Assembly: GCA_006386115.1 (NCBI GenBank) | Contig: VFIW01000032.1 | Location: 454,418-518,417, forward strand | Direction of reading: 5' to 3' | DNA: 64,000 bases | Origin: Globisporangium splendens | Taxonomy: Eukaryota > Oomycota > Peronosporomycetes > Pythiales > Pythiaceae | Shown here: in pieces, positions 53,398 through 63,541 of the stretch | Layout of the letters: each line of letters opens with the position of its first letter | Position numbering within the stretch: position 1 is the stretch's first letter | Notes under the pieces: model-generated | Databases searched by the model: none | What the model saw: only the letters and a program-made list of their open reading frames with translations | What the model was told of the DNA's origin: nothing | Program-made: the position numbers and the translations under genes

Positions 53398-53577
53398 GTT
53401 TGCTCCAAATTTTGCTAAGACACGCCCCGGCGGGCCGGGGCTGTGATTTGATTCGATGAGACGCCCGCACGTGGCGGGCCTGGAAGATGGGAGCCCAGCT
53501 TCGCAGCGCCGGCGGGGCGAAAGCGGACCAGATGCGGCGCCGCTTCCAGACCTTACCCGCCGGACATGACAACAGGC
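53398..53577 (-). other. rpsB-tsf spacer with two GC-rich hairpins
   Basis: One stem is GCCCCGG/CCGGGGC (53424-53441, 4-base loop) and another GCCCGC/GCGGGC (about 53463-53480). Neither is followed by a U run on the minus strand, so they are not plain terminators. They may tune tsf expression relative to rpsB. Confidence 0.5.
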
Positions 53578-54327
53578 TTAGGCCTGGTTGTCTTGCACTT
53601 CGACGAACTCTTCCTGACCTTCGCCCAGCTCTTCGACCAGACCGTTCAGGTTTTGCTCGCGGCCTTCCAGGACGGCGTCGGCGATGCCCTTGGCGTACAG
53701 CGCGATGGCCTTGGCCGAGTCGTCGTTGCCGGGGATCACGTAGTCGATGCCTTCGGGCGAGTGGTTGGTGTCAACCACGGCGACCACGGGGATGCCCAGG
53801 GTCTTGGCTTCGGCGATGGCGATCTTGTGGTAGCCGACGTCGATCACGAACATGGCATCGGGCAGACCGTTCATGTCCTTGATGCCGCCGATCGACTTGT
53901 TCAGCTTGTCCAGTTCGCGTTGGAACAGCAGGCCTTCCTTCTTGATCATGCGCTCGGCGCCGCCTTCGGCGACCACGGCTTCCATGTCCTTCAGGCGCTT
54001 GACCGAGGTCTTGACCGTCTTGAAGTTGGTCAGCATGCCGCCGAGCCAGCGGGCGTCGACGTAGGGCATGCCGCAACGGGCGGCTTCAGCAGCGACCAGC
54101 TCGCGAGCGGCGCGCTTCGTGCCGACGAACAGGATGTTGCCGCCGCGAGCAGCCAACTGCTTCACGAACTTGGTGGCTTCCTGGTACTTATCAACCGTCT
54201 TTTCGAGGTTGATGATGTGAATCTTGTTGCGGTGACCGAAGATGTACTGAGCCATCTTGGGGTTCCAGTAACGGGTTTGGTGACCAAAGTGGACACCCGC
54301 TTCCAGCATTTCGCGCATCAAAGACAT
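53578..54327 (-). CDS. rpsB: 30S ribosomal protein S2
   Basis: Small-subunit protein S2, 249 residues. Starts [20 protein letters not shown], with [20 protein letters not shown] and the C-terminal [20 protein letters not shown], all typical. An acidic tail ([12 protein letters not shown]) closes it. GGAGA Shine-Dalgarno precedes the ATG. First gene of the minus-strand cluster that runs to the contig join. Confidence 0.98.
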   Translation of the reverse strand: MSLMREMLEAGVHFGHQTRYWNPKMAQYIFGHRNKIHIINLEKTVDKYQEATKFVKQLAARGGNILFVGTKRAARELVAAEAARCGMPYVDARWLGGMLTNFKTVKTSVKRLKDMEAVVAEGGAERMIKKEGLLFQRELDKLNKSIGGIKDMNGLPDAMFVIDVGYHKIAIAEAKTLGIPVVAVVDTNHSPEGIDYVIPGNDDSAKAIALYAKGIADAVLEGREQNLNGLVEELGEGQEEFVEVQDNQA

Positions 54328-55226
54328 TTAATTCTCCAAGGGTTGGTTTCTTGCGCCGCACCTGCATCAGCATCTTGCTGACACCCTGGGTGGTGTTGCG
54401 CGCGATTTCCCGCAAAACGCGGGATGACAAAGATTTTAACCGGGCCGGCCGATCACTGCCGCAATAACTACGACGCTCCAGGCGCGTTGCCTGTAGCGGC
54501 TCGCCTTTAACGACTTCTACTACGCTGCCGCGATAAACCCAGACGGCCGCCACCACAAGATTCTTGCATTGCGTCTTTCCGACACTCCAGGAGACTCCTG
54601 GAAGTTTCTTCGAGACGCACCCGGAATTGTTTTGTTGGCGGCGAAATCCAGTTCTTCGCAAACCTGGCCGCTAGGCCAGCCCGCGCATCAGGCCGCTGTG
54701 GCAGTTCTTCAGGATCCTTTTCAGGAATGCCCTTTTCAGGGTGCGCTTTTCAGCGCATTTCCAAGAACTTAATCCAGCGCCCATACCGAACCTGCATCGC
54801 CGCTCGAAAACACTTCCGGGCTTGCAAGCACACCGCGCCCAGCTGGCGGCGGCATTCATGCCCCGAACGCATCCGGCTGGATCCCGATCGACGCCCGACT
54901 GCTTCCCAACACCCTGCGGCTTGCCCGAATTCGCTCCACAACCTTCGCTTGCGGTGAAACTTCAGGGCCTGCCGCGTGATCTTATGAAGAACCGCGCATG
55001 ACCGAATAATCCTGCCGGGTGTGCCCTGAACCCAAAGGCCAGCACCCGCCGGGTTTGGCTGGGGGTCAGACTGCCTGAGCGTTGGCTTTTGCCGAAGCTC
55101 TTGCCATGGCACTGGCGGTGCAGACCCTTCTTGCCGGTAACCCGATTGCTCCCCAAATTTTTAGGGAAGCCTATAATTCTACTATTCTTTCAAGCAGACA
55201 TTCAAGCGACATATCGCAAGCTTTCC
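54328..55226. promoter_or_regulatory. rpsB-map divergent regulatory region
   Basis: About 900 bases between two divergent starts. The rpsB side should contain the leader that S2 represses in other bacteria; no match is claimed. Features seen: a perfect hairpin TCCAGGA-GAC-TCCTGGA at 54586-54602; three spaced CTTTTCAG units near 54,717-54,760; and a TATAAT box at 55172-55177, 49 bases before the map ATG, that could be its -10. No gene is credible in this gap. Confidence 0.55.
55172..55177 (+). promoter_or_regulatory. Candidate -10 box for map
   Basis: Perfect TATAAT in an AT-rich patch within GC-rich DNA, 49 bases upstream of the map start. A weak -35 (TTGCTC) lies at an over-long 20-base spacing, so the promoter is only a candidate. 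Confidence 0.45.
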
Positions 55227-56048
55227 ATGGGCACAATCACTGATCCGGCCGACCTGGCCAAGATGCGCGCCGCCTGCCAGGACGCCGCCAAAGTTCTCGA
55301 TTTCATCACGCCGCACGTCAAACCGGGCGTTACCACCGGCGAACTCGACCGCCTCTGCCTGGAGTACCTGACCGACGAACTGAAGGTGAAGTCCGCCACG
55401 GTCGGCTACGCGCCCCCCGGCTACCCGCCCTTCCCCGGCGCCATCTGTACCTCCGTGAATCACCAGGTGTGCCATGGCATCCCTGGCGACAAGGTGCTGA
55501 AAAATGGGGACTCATTGAACATCGACGTCACCATCATCAAGGATGGCTGGTTCGGCGACACGAGCCGGATGTACACGGTGGGCGAACAGTCCATTTTGTC
55601 CCGGCGCCTGTCCGACATCACGTTCGAGTGCATGTGGAAGGGCATCCAGCAGGTCAGGAACGGCGCCACCCTGGGCGACATCGGCAACGCCATCCAGAAG
55701 CACGCCGAGTCCAACGGATTTTCGGTGGTGCGCGAATTCTGCGGCCACGGCATCGGGCAGCGCTTTCACGAAGATCCCCAGGTCCTGCACTACGGCAAGC
55801 CCGGCACGGGCGTCAAGCTGGTGACCGGCATGCTGTTCACGATCGAGCCGATGATCAACGCCGGGCGCCGCGAGATCCGCCAACTGGCCGACGGCTGGAC
55901 CGTGGTCACGCGCGACCACAGCCTGTCCGCGCAATGGGAACACGCCGTCTGCGTGACGGAGACCGGCTACGAGGTCCTGACCCTGTCGCCCGGCATGCCC
56001 CAGCCGCCCGCGTTCATCACCGAACCCATCGTCATCCCCGCCGTCTGA
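55227..56048 (+). CDS. map: Methionine aminopeptidase type I
   Basis: Removes the first Met from new proteins using two metal ions. The start at 55227 gives 273 residues. Metal ligands are seen in order: Asp in DSLNIDVTIIKDGW, Asp in FGDTSRMY, His in CGHGIGQRFHEDP, Glu in FTIEPMIN, and Glu in QWEHAVCVTETGYEVLT. A His in TSVNHQVCHGIP binds substrate. Upstream in-frame codons back to 55089 do not fit the family. glnD starts 16 bases downstream. Confidence 0.97.
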   Translation: MGTITDPADLAKMRAACQDAAKVLDFITPHVKPGVTTGELDRLCLEYLTDELKVKSATVGYAPPGYPPFPGAICTSVNHQVCHGIPGDKVLKNGDSLNIDVTIIKDGWFGDTSRMYTVGEQSILSRRLSDITFECMWKGIQQVRNGATLGDIGNAIQKHAESNGFSVVREFCGHGIGQRFHEDPQVLHYGKPGTGVKLVTGMLFTIEPMINAGRREIRQLADGWTVVTRDHSLSAQWEHAVCVTETGYEVLTLSPGMPQPPAFITEPIVIPAV

Positions 56049-56064
56049 AGCACCGCAGCCATCC

Positions 56065-58671
56065 ATGACCGCCGAAATCCTTACCCAGCTGCGCGAACGC
56101 ATTCAGGAATCCCGGCGGGCCGCGGTGGCCCAGTTCCGGGAACACGAACGCCCCGATATCCTGCTGACCGAGCTGCGGCGCATCGTGGATGCCGCCCTGC
56201 GGGATCTGGTCAAGCATTGCCCGCTGCCGGTCGGCGCCACGCTGGCGGCCGTGGGCGGCTATGGCCGCGGCGAGCTCTACCCCCACTCCGACGTCGATCT
56301 GCTGATCCTGCTGCCGCATGCGCCGACGCCCGACGAGGAAAGCGCGATCGAAAAGCTGGTGGCGTCGCTGTGGGATCTGGGACTGGAGCCGGGCCACAGC
56401 GTGCGCACCATCGAGGACTGCGAACGCGAGGCGGACGCCGACATCACCGTGGAAACCGCCCTGCTGGAATCCCGCTGGCTGGCCGGCAGCCGCGTGCTGA
56501 TGCGCAAGTTCGACGCGGCCACCAAGTCGCGGCTCGATCCGCAAGCTTTCTTTCTGGCCAAGCGCGTCGAAATGCAGCAGCGCCACGGGCGCTACCACGA
56601 CACGCCCTACGCGCTGGAACCCAATTGCAAGGAATCGCCCGGCGGGCTGCGCGATCTGCAGGTCATCCTGTGGATGGCCCGGGCCGCCGGGTTTGGCAAC
56701 AACTGGCGGTCGGTGGCGCAGGCGGGTCTGCTGACCTCGTCCGAGGCGCGCGACCTGCGCAAGGCCGAGCAAGCCTTCAAGCGCCTGCGCATCGAACTGC
56801 ACCTGCTGGCCAACCGGCGCGAAGACCGGGTGCTGTTCGACCTGCAGCCCGCGCTGGCCGAGGTCTACGGCATCCATGCGACTGCCACGCGGCGCGGCAG
56901 CGAACTGCTGATGCAGCGCTACTACTGGGCGGCACGGCTGGTGACGCAGCTGAACGGCATCCTGGTGCAGAACATCGAGGAGCGGCTGTTTCCCCGCCCC
57001 GACAGCGACGCGCGCGACATCGACGACGATTTCCGCAACCTGCGCGACCGCCTGGACATCATTCGGGACGACGGCTTCGAGCGCAATCCCACCCTGCTCC
57101 TGCGCGCCTTTTTGGTGATGCAGCAGCACCCCGAGCTGACGGGCATGTCTGCCCGCACGCTGCGCGCCATCTGGCATTCGCGACACCGCATCGACGCGCA
57201 GTTCCGCCGCAATCCGGTCAACCGCAAGCTGTTCCTGCAGATCCTGCAGCAGCCGCGCGGCATCGTCCACGAATTGCGGCGCATGACCATGCTGAACATC
57301 CTGCCGCGTTACCTGCCGGTGTTCCGCCGCATCGTGGGCCAGATGCAGCACGATCTTTTCCATGCCTATACGGTGGACCAGCACACGCTTGCGGTGGTGC
57401 GCAACCTGCGCCGTTTCACCATGCCCGAGCACGCGCAGGAATATCCGTTGGCCAGCCAGCTGATCGCAGGCCTGGACCGTCACTGGCTGCTGTACGTGGC
57501 CGCGCTGTTTCACGACATCGCCAAGGGCCGCGGCGGCGACCATTCTGAATTGGGCGCGCGCGAGGTGCGCAAGTTTGCCGCCGACCACGGCATGGATCCC
57601 GAAGACGCCAAGCTGGTGGAGTTCCTGGTGCGCCAGCATCTGCTGATGTCGGCGGTGGCGCAAAAGCGTGATCTGTCCGACCCAGACGTGGTGAAGGAGT
57701 TTGCCGCGACGGTCAAGGACGAACGCCATCTGACCGCGCTGTATCTGCTGACGGTGGCCGACATCCGCGGAACCAGCCCCAAGGTCTGGAACGCCTGGAA
57801 GGGCAAGCTGCTGGAAGACCTGTACAAGCTGACGCTGGCCGCGCTGGGCGGCGCCCACGCCGACGCCCATACGGTGCTGGCCGAACGCAAGGAAGAAGCG
57901 GCGCGGCTGACGCGCCTGGCCGGTCTGCGCGACGACGCGCGCGAAGCCTTCTGGAATCAGCTGGACGTGGCGTACTTCCTGCGGCACGACGCCTCGGACA
58001 TCGCCTGGCACACGCGCCATCTGTACCACCAGGTCGAGCCCGCACGGGCCGTGGTCAAGGCGCGCCCCACCGAGCAGGGCGAAGGCCTGCAGATCATGGT
58101 CTACACGCGCGATGCCCCCGACCTGTTCGTGGCGATCTGCGGCTATTTCGACGCCAAGTCCCTGTCCATTCAGGACGCCCGCATCCACACGACCCGTCAT
58201 GGCTGGGCGCTGGACAGCTTTATCGTGCTGCTGCCGGAAGGCGCCAGCGACCTGCGGGCGCAGGCCACGCTGGTCGAGCACGAACTGGCCGAGCGGCTGA
58301 AGGACCCGCAAGCAGCCGCGCAGGCCCAGCCCGGGCGCGGCGGATGGTACGGACGCGGCCGGCAGTCGCGCGTGTCTCGCGTGTTTCCGGTCATGCCGCA
58401 AGCCGAACTGCAGCCGGACGAGCGCAGCACATCGTGGCGCCTGTCCGTCACGGCGACCGACCGGCCGGGGCTGCTGCATGCCCTGGCGCGCGTCTTTGCC
58501 CGCCACGAGGTCAACCTGCTCATGGCCAAGATCATGACGCTGGGCGACCGCGTCGAGGACGTGTTCATCGTGGACGGGTCCGCCCTGGCGCGCCCCCGCA
58601 GCCAGATGCAGTTCGAACGCGACATCCTGGACGCGCTTTCCGGCGGCGAGGCCCAGCAGCGCGCCGCCTGA
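56065..58671 (+). CDS. glnD: PII uridylyltransferase/uridylyl-removing enzyme
   Basis: Nitrogen sensor that adds UMP to PII proteins when glutamine is low and removes it when glutamine is high. 868 residues. Domains in order: nucleotidyltransferase with GGYGRGELYPHSDVDLLIL near 70; the GlnD helical linker; an HD hydrolase with LFHDIAKGRGGDHSELGARE near 485; and two ACT glutamine-sensing domains from about 680 (VYTRDAPDLFVAICGYFDAK) and 790 (TDRPGLLHALARVFARHEVN). All key residues look intact. The map-glnD pair is common in betaproteobacteria. Confidence 0.97.
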   Translation: MTAEILTQLRERIQESRRAAVAQFREHERPDILLTELRRIVDAALRDLVKHCPLPVGATLAAVGGYGRGELYPHSDVDLLILLPHAPTPDEESAIEKLVASLWDLGLEPGHSVRTIEDCEREADADITVETALLESRWLAGSRVLMRKFDAATKSRLDPQAFFLAKRVEMQQRHGRYHDTPYALEPNCKESPGGLRDLQVILWMARAAGFGNNWRSVAQAGLLTSSEARDLRKAEQAFKRLRIELHLLANRREDRVLFDLQPALAEVYGIHATATRRGSELLMQRYYWAARLVTQLNGILVQNIEERLFPRPDSDARDIDDDFRNLRDRLDIIRDDGFERNPTLLLRAFLVMQQHPELTGMSARTLRAIWHSRHRIDAQFRRNPVNRKLFLQILQQPRGIVHELRRMTMLNILPRYLPVFRRIVGQMQHDLFHAYTVDQHTLAVVRNLRRFTMPEHAQEYPLASQLIAGLDRHWLLYVAALFHDIAKGRGGDHSELGAREVRKFAADHGMDPEDAKLVEFLVRQHLLMSAVAQKRDLSDPDVVKEFAATVKDERHLTALYLLTVADIRGTSPKVWNAWKGKLLEDLYKLTLAALGGAHADAHTVLAERKEEAARLTRLAGLRDDAREAFWNQLDVAYFLRHDASDIAWHTRHLYHQVEPARAVVKARPTEQGEGLQIMVYTRDAPDLFVAICGYFDAKSLSIQDARIHTTRHGWALDSFIVLLPEGASDLRAQATLVEHELAERLKDPQAAAQAQPGRGGWYGRGRQSRVSRVFPVMPQAELQPDERSTSWRLSVTATDRPGLLHALARVFARHEVNLLMAKIMTLGDRVEDVFIVDGSALARPRSQMQFERDILDALSGGEAQQRAA

Positions 58672-58739
58672 GCCCGCATCGCCAGACCCCGCCCGGACCG
58701 CATACAATCCGGGTTTTCGGCCAGGCGATGCTTGCTCCC

Positions 58740-59454
58740 ATGCAGCTCAATGACTATCTGCGCGTTTTCGGTGGCAGCTTTTTCTTTGCGCTGGCCACCC
58801 TGCTGCCGTTTCTGAACCCACCCGCGATCGCCCCCATCTTCCTCTCGCTGACCGAGGGCGCTTCGTCCGCCACGCGGGTGGTGCTGGCCAAGCGGGTCGC
58901 CACCAACGTGTGCCTGATGCTGATCGTGGCCATGGTGGCGGGCAACGTGCTTCTCAGCTTCTTTGGCATCTCGCTGTCGATCGTGCGCGTGGGCGGGGGC
59001 ATGCTGGTGATCGCCCAGCGCCTGGCGGCTGGTGAACTCGCCAGATGCCGACACCGAACGCGTCGCCCGCATGGCCGAATCGTTCACGCCCGAAATGGCC
59101 AAGGCCCGCGCGTTCTATCCGCTAACCTTTCCCATCAGTTGCGGTCCCGGCTCCATCGCGGCCGCCATCACGGTGGGGGTCTCGCTACGAGACCAGAATC
59201 ACGCATTGAGCCTGGTACGCCTGGCCGGCTCCATTCCTGGCATCATCGTCGTTTCGCTCACGCTGTATGTCTGCCTGCGCTTTGCGGCCCAGATGCTGCA
59301 CCGCCTGGGCGACAATGGCACCGCTGTCTTCATGCGGTTGTCGGCCTTCATCATGCTGTGCCTGGGGGTGCAGATCTTCTGGGAGGGCGCCCGGGAACTC
59401 CTTTTGGGCGTGCTGACCCAGGTGATGCAACCAATTCCCGTCCCGAAGGCCTAA
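58740..59454 (+). pseudogene. MarC-family membrane protein, single-base frameshift
   Basis: MarC/YchE-type inner-membrane protein with about six helices; function unsettled in the family. The first part runs from ATG 58740 (or 58728) to about 59,012 (FFFALATLLPFLNPPAIAPI, GISLSIVRVGGGMLVIA). At CCC 59013-59015 one extra C shifts the frame; dropping one C lets it continue as SAWRLVNSPDADTERVA and run to the TAA-type stop at 59452-59454, including PLTFPISCGPGSIAAAITVG. The rest is intact, so a homopolymer sequencing error is the likeliest cause. dsbB follows 49 bases later. Confidence 0.85.
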
Positions 59455-59503
59455 GCATGGCCGGCCGCCACGCCGGCCTCGTTTAACCCATTCCAACGCA
59501 ACA

Positions 59504-59986
59504 ATGACCTCTCGCTCAGAACGCCTGCTCCGCCTGATCGCCCTCTTCTCCTTCGGCGCCGTGGGCATCGCCCTCGTTTCCCAGCACGTCTTCGACATGC
59601 CGCCCTGCGCCTGGTGCGTGTTGCAGCGCCTGATTTACCTGGTGATCGGCGTCGTCGCCCTGGTGGGCGGCTTTGGCGGCGGACGCGCCCTGACGCGGAT
59701 CTGCGGCTTTCTGGCCGCCCTGCTGTCGCTGTCGGGCATCGTGGCCGCCTGGTACCAGTACACCGTGGCCGCCAACATGCTCTCGTGCGACCAGACCTTT
59801 GCCGATCGTTTCATGACCGGCATCGGCCTGGAAAGCGCCATCCCGTCGCTGTTCGGCATCTACGCCACCTGCATGGACGCCAAGGTGCCGGTGCTGGGCA
59901 TTGAATATGCCCTGTGGAGCCTGGCGCTCTTTGTGATTCTGTTCTTCATGGCGCTGCCGGTGGCGTTCAGGCGCGGCCGCGCGTGA
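59504..59986 (+). CDS. dsbB: Disulfide bond formation protein B
   Basis: Four-helix inner-membrane protein of 160 residues that reoxidises DsbA and passes electrons to quinone. The first redox pair is in DMPPCAWCVLQRLIYL (CxxC) and the second is formed by the Cys in MLSCDQTF and YATCMDAKVP. Helices flank both loops, and the conserved Arg after CVLQ is present. Length and topology are typical. Confidence 0.95.
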   Translation: MTSRSERLLRLIALFSFGAVGIALVSQHVFDMPPCAWCVLQRLIYLVIGVVALVGGFGGGRALTRICGFLAALLSLSGIVAAWYQYTVAANMLSCDQTFADRFMTGIGLESAIPSLFGIYATCMDAKVPVLGIEYALWSLALFVILFFMALPVAFRRGRA

Positions 59987-59999
59987 ACGCGGCGTGCAC

Positions 60000-60521
60000 A
60001 TGCAGACACTGAAATACCTGGCCGGCTATCCGGAACCGCTGCTGGCGCAGGCCCAGAAACTGCTCGACCAGGACAAGCTGGGCGCGGCCCTCCTGGCGCG
60101 CTATCCGGAAGGCGCGCACGACGTGCGCACCGACAAGGCGCTGTACCAGTACGTGACCGAGCTGAAGAACGCCCACATGCGCAATGGCGACCAGATCAAC
60201 AAGGTTGTGTTCGACAGCAAGATCCATGTGATTCAGCACGCGCTGGGCCAGCACACCTACATTTCGCGGGTGCAAGGCGGCAAGCTGAAGGCCAAGCACG
60301 AGATCCGCGTGGCGACGTTGTTCAAGAACGTGCCCGCGCCATTCCTGAAGATGATCACTGTGCACGAGCTGGCGCACCTGAAGGAGAAGGACCATAACAA
60401 AGCCTTCTACAACATGTGCCTGCGCATGGAGCCGCACTACCACCAGTACGAATTCGACCTGCGCCTATACCTGACGCACCTGGAGGCCACGCGCACGCCG
60501 CTGTGGGAAGCGAAAGGCTAG
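60000..60521 (+). CDS. YgjP-like zinc metallopeptidase (DUF45)
   Basis: 173-residue cytosolic protein with the gluzincin motif TVHELAHLKEKDHNKAFYN: HExxH plus a downstream His, as in the YgjP/SprT-like DUF45 family. Substrate and role are unknown. No signal peptide or membrane helix. It starts 14 bases after dsbB and ends just before a two-way terminator, so it is probably the last gene of the plus-strand run. An alternative start lies two codons upstream at 59994. Confidence 0.85.
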   Translation: MQTLKYLAGYPEPLLAQAQKLLDQDKLGAALLARYPEGAHDVRTDKALYQYVTELKNAHMRNGDQINKVVFDSKIHVIQHALGQHTYISRVQGGKLKAKHEIRVATLFKNVPAPFLKMITVHELAHLKEKDHNKAFYNMCLRMEPHYHQYEFDLRLYLTHLEATRTPLWEAKG

Positions 60522-60542
60522 ATCGCATCTTCAACGGGTAAA

Positions 60543-60570
60543 AAAATGCCGTCCCGAGGGACGGCATTTT
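60543..60570. terminator. Bidirectional rho-independent terminator
   Basis: Perfect stem AAAATGCCGTCCC / GGGACGGCATTTT with a two-base loop. A-T runs on both sides give a U tail on either strand. It separates the convergent ends of the metallopeptidase gene and purF. Confidence 0.93.
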
Positions 60571-60595
60571 GTTCTGCGCCAAACGCCGGCGGCGA

Positions 60596-62116
60596 TCAGG
60601 CGTCGTCGGAGGTGTGCCCCATGTTGAAGCGCAGGCCGCCCGCATCTTCGTCCTTGCCGGGCTCGGAGCGCGATTGCCCCAGGCGGGCCAGGTACTCGGG
60701 CGTGATGTCGCCGGTGATGTACTGGCCGTCGAAGCACGAGGCCTCGAAGCGCGTCAGCTTGGGATTGATGTCGCGCACGGCCTGCTGCATGTCGTGCAGG
60801 TCCTGGTAGACCAGGCTGTCGGCGCCGATGGCGCGGGCGATTTCCTCGTCGGTGCGGCCGGTGGCGATGAGCTCGCTCTGCGTGGGCATGTCGATGCCGT
60901 ACACGTTGGGGAAGCGCACCGGAGGCGCGGCCGAGGCGAAGTACACCTTGTTGGCGCCGGCGGCGCGGGCCATGTCGACGATCTCGCGGCTGGTCGTGCC
61001 GCGCACGATGGAGTCGTCGACCAGCAGCACGTTCTTGCCCTTGAATTCCATGCCGATGGCATTGAGCTTCTGGCGCACCGACTTCCGGCGCACGGCCTGG
61101 CCCGGCATGATGAACGTACGGCCCACGTAGCGGTTCTTGATGAGCCCTTCGCGATAGTCCAGGTTCAGGCGTGCGGCAAGCTGCATGGCGGCCGGGCGCG
61201 AGGAATCGGGAATCGGCATGACGACGTCGATGTCGCCCAGGCGCATGTTGCGCGCGACCTTGTCGGCCAGGTACTCACCCATGCGCAGGCGCGCGTCGTA
61301 CACCGACACGCCGTCGATCATCGAATCGGGGCGGGCGAAGTAGACGTATTCGAAAATGCACGGAACCAGCTGGGGGTTGTCGGCGCACTGGCGGGCCACC
61401 ATGCGGCCGTCCAGGTCGATGAAGACGGCTTCGCCGGGCTCCACGTCGCGCACGAACGTGAATCCGCTGCCTTCAAGCGCCACGGATTCCGAGGCAACCA
61501 TCCATTCCACACCCTCTTCGGTTTCCTGGCGGCCGATACACAGCGGGCGGATGCCGTTGGGATCGCGGAAGGCCAGCAGGCCGTAGCCGGAAATCTGGGC
61601 CACGACGGCATAGGCGCCGCGCACGCGCTTGTGCAGGGCGGACACGGCGCGGAACATGGCGTCCTCGTCGAGCGACACGCCGTTGGCGGCCGATTGCAGC
61701 TCGTGCGCCAGCACGTTCAGCAAGACTTCGGAATCGGAGTTCGTGTTGATGTGGCGGCGGTCGACGCGATAGAGCGACTCGCGCAGCTCACGCCAGTTGG
61801 TCAGGTTGCCGTTGTGGGACAACATGATGCCGAACGGGGCATTGACGTAGAACGGCTGGGCCTCTTCCTCGCTGGCGCTGGAGCCGGCGGTGGGATAGCG
61901 GACCTGGCCGACGCCCGACGTGCCGGGCAGCGCGCGCATGTTGCGCGTGCGGAAGACGTCGCGCACCAGGCCGTGCGCCTTGTACATATTGAACTGGTTG
62001 CCTTGCGACGTCGCAATGCCCGCGGCGTCCTGCCCGCGATGCTGCAACAGCAGCAAGCTGTCATAGAGCAGCTGGTTGACCGGCCCGCGCCCGATGACCC
62101 CTACGATTCCACACAT
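60596..62116 (-). CDS. purF: Amidophosphoribosyltransferase
   Basis: First committed enzyme of purine synthesis; makes phosphoribosylamine from PRPP and glutamine. 506 residues. The N-terminus MCGIVGVIG leaves Cys2 as the glutaminase nucleophile, and no propeptide is seen. [17 protein letters not shown] is the N-terminal nucleophile domain motif. The PRPP-binding loop [19 protein letters not shown] is intact. Shine-Dalgarno AGGAAA precedes the start. It lies 30 bases after cvpA. Confidence 0.98.
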   Translation of the reverse strand: MCGIVGVIGRGPVNQLLYDSLLLLQHRGQDAAGIATSQGNQFNMYKAHGLVRDVFRTRNMRALPGTSGVGQVRYPTAGSSASEEEAQPFYVNAPFGIMLSHNGNLTNWRELRESLYRVDRRHINTNSDSEVLLNVLAHELQSAANGVSLDEDAMFRAVSALHKRVRGAYAVVAQISGYGLLAFRDPNGIRPLCIGRQETEEGVEWMVASESVALEGSGFTFVRDVEPGEAVFIDLDGRMVARQCADNPQLVPCIFEYVYFARPDSMIDGVSVYDARLRMGEYLADKVARNMRLGDIDVVMPIPDSSRPAAMQLAARLNLDYREGLIKNRYVGRTFIMPGQAVRRKSVRQKLNAIGMEFKGKNVLLVDDSIVRGTTSREIVDMARAAGANKVYFASAAPPVRFPNVYGIDMPTQSELIATGRTDEEIARAIGADSLVYQDLHDMQQAVRDINPKLTRFEASCFDGQYITGDITPEYLARLGQSRSEPGKDEDAGGLRFNMGHTSDDA

Positions 62117-62146
62117 GGTGAGATTTCCTGGTTGATTTGAAGCTAA

Positions 62147-62635
62147 TCAGTACGGCAGCCACGTCGCCAGGGTTGGCGGCAGCCACGTCTTGATATGTTT
62201 GATGGCCTCGATGGCCGAATGCGAAAACATGGCGTCCTGCCACCACGGCTCTTGCGGCAGCGGCGTATACCCTGCGGCGGCGACCAGCGCCAGCACGATC
62301 AATAGACCACGGGCCAGCCCGAACATTCCGCCCAGGCCGTGATCGGCGGGGCTGAGTCCGGTGCTGCGGATCAGGGCGGCAAGCGTCATATTGACCAACC
62401 CCACGCCGAGCAACACGATGATGAACACCGCCGCGTAGGAGACTCCCATGCGCAGCAGCGTCGTTTCAATATAGGGCTCCAGCCAGGTGTACACCGTGGG
62501 GCCCCACCATATCGCGGCCACGAAGGCCAGCAGATAGGCGACCAGCGACAGCACCTCTTTGAGCAGGCCGCGCACCAGGCCCAGCACACCCGATACCACC
62601 AGGATGGCCAGCACGACGAAGTCGAAGCCGGTCAC
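62147..62635 (-). CDS. cvpA: CvpA family membrane protein
   Basis: 162 residues with four predicted membrane helices, starting MTGFDFVVLAILVVSGVLGL. CvpA was linked in E. coli to colicin V production and more recently to envelope stability. It sits directly upstream of purF, as in many proteobacteria. Its ATG overlaps the SPOR gene's stop by one base. Confidence 0.93.
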   Translation of the reverse strand: MTGFDFVVLAILVVSGVLGLVRGLLKEVLSLVAYLLAFVAAIWWGPTVYTWLEPYIETTLLRMGVSYAAVFIIVLLGVGLVNMTLAALIRSTGLSPADHGLGGMFGLARGLLIVLALVAAAGYTPLPQEPWWQDAMFSHSAIEAIKHIKTWLPPTLATWLPY

Positions 62636-63468
62636 TATTGGGCGGCAATGAAACCATTGTCATAGCCCAGCGTGCGCAACCGCGCCTGGGCCGCCTGGGC
62701 CGCCTCGCGCGACGGGAACGGCCCCACGCGCAGACGGTACTGCTGCTTGCCATTGATCGTGGCCTGCTCGACGAAGGCGTTGGTGACGCCGGCCTGATGC
62801 AATTTGCCGCGGCGCGACTGGGCGTCTTCGGAAGTCGTGTAGGCAGCGATCTGCAGCACGAAATTGCCCTTCGCGGCGGCGGGTTTGGACGCTTCCGGCT
62901 TGGGCGCCGATGCCGGCGCACTGCGGCCCTCGAGCAGCGCCAGGGCGCGAGCGCCGTCGTCGGAACGCGTTTCAGGCTTGGCCGGCGTGGTCGACTTGGC
63001 GGGCTCGGGCTTGGGCTTGGTTTCGGGCTTGGGCGGCGTGGCCGGCGGGACGGCAGGCGTCGCGGGCGGGGTGGCCGGCTGCGTGGTGTGGGGCGTCGTG
63101 GGCGTGCCGGACGCGGCGGCCACGGGCGGCACGGAATTCACGGCGGGAGGCGTAGGCACCGCGGCCGGGTCGGTGGCCCCGGACGCCGAGGGGTCGGTGG
63201 GCGCGGCAACCTGGGGTTCGGAGACCTGAGGCTGGAACGGCGTCGTGCGTTCCGGCACCTTGATGGGGATGTTGTCGTCGACCGGGGCGGGCTGAGAGTC
63301 CAGCACCATGGGCAGGATGATGACTGCGGCCAGCACCAGCGCCACTGCGCCTGCAAGCCTGCGCCGCGCGCGGCCGCGCAACTCGGCCGCCTGGACCTCG
63401 CTGGGCACGGCAGCCCGTTTGGAGGCCTGCGCCTGCTCGGCAGGATCTTTGCGTTTGAAAAAACCCAT
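62635..63468 (-). CDS. SPOR-domain protein (DedD-like)
   Basis: 277-residue bitopic membrane protein. A basic cytosolic start (MGFFKRKDP) and one transmembrane helix (LAGAVALVLAAVIILPMVL) lead to a long Pro/Ala/Thr linker. The C-terminal SPOR domain (NFVLQIAAYTTSEDAQSRRG to the end) binds denuded peptidoglycan glycans at the septum. This matches DedD, whose gene is next to folC and cvpA in E. coli too. The linker of about 110 residues is low complexity. Confidence 0.9.
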   Translation of the reverse strand: MGFFKRKDPAEQAQASKRAAVPSEVQAAELRGRARRRLAGAVALVLAAVIILPMVLDSQPAPVDDNIPIKVPERTTPFQPQVSEPQVAAPTDPSASGATDPAAVPTPPAVNSVPPVAAASGTPTTPHTTQPATPPATPAVPPATPPKPETKPKPEPAKSTTPAKPETRSDDGARALALLEGRSAPASAPKPEASKPAAAKGNFVLQIAAYTTSEDAQSRRGKLHQAGVTNAFVEQATINGKQQYRLRVGPFPSREAAQAAQARLRTLGYDNGFIAAQ

Positions 63469-63541
63469 GGAAGAGAATTCCTTGCGGCGCCTTGCGGCAT
63501 TGCGGCGGCACGGCCGCCATGACGCGAATGGCCCGATTTGC

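Noticed and set aside
56032..58707. 891-codon open frame on the minus strand
   Set aside because: Mirror frame of glnD produced by high GC; composition is Arg/His/Gln-rich and matches no family, while glnD has every expected motif.
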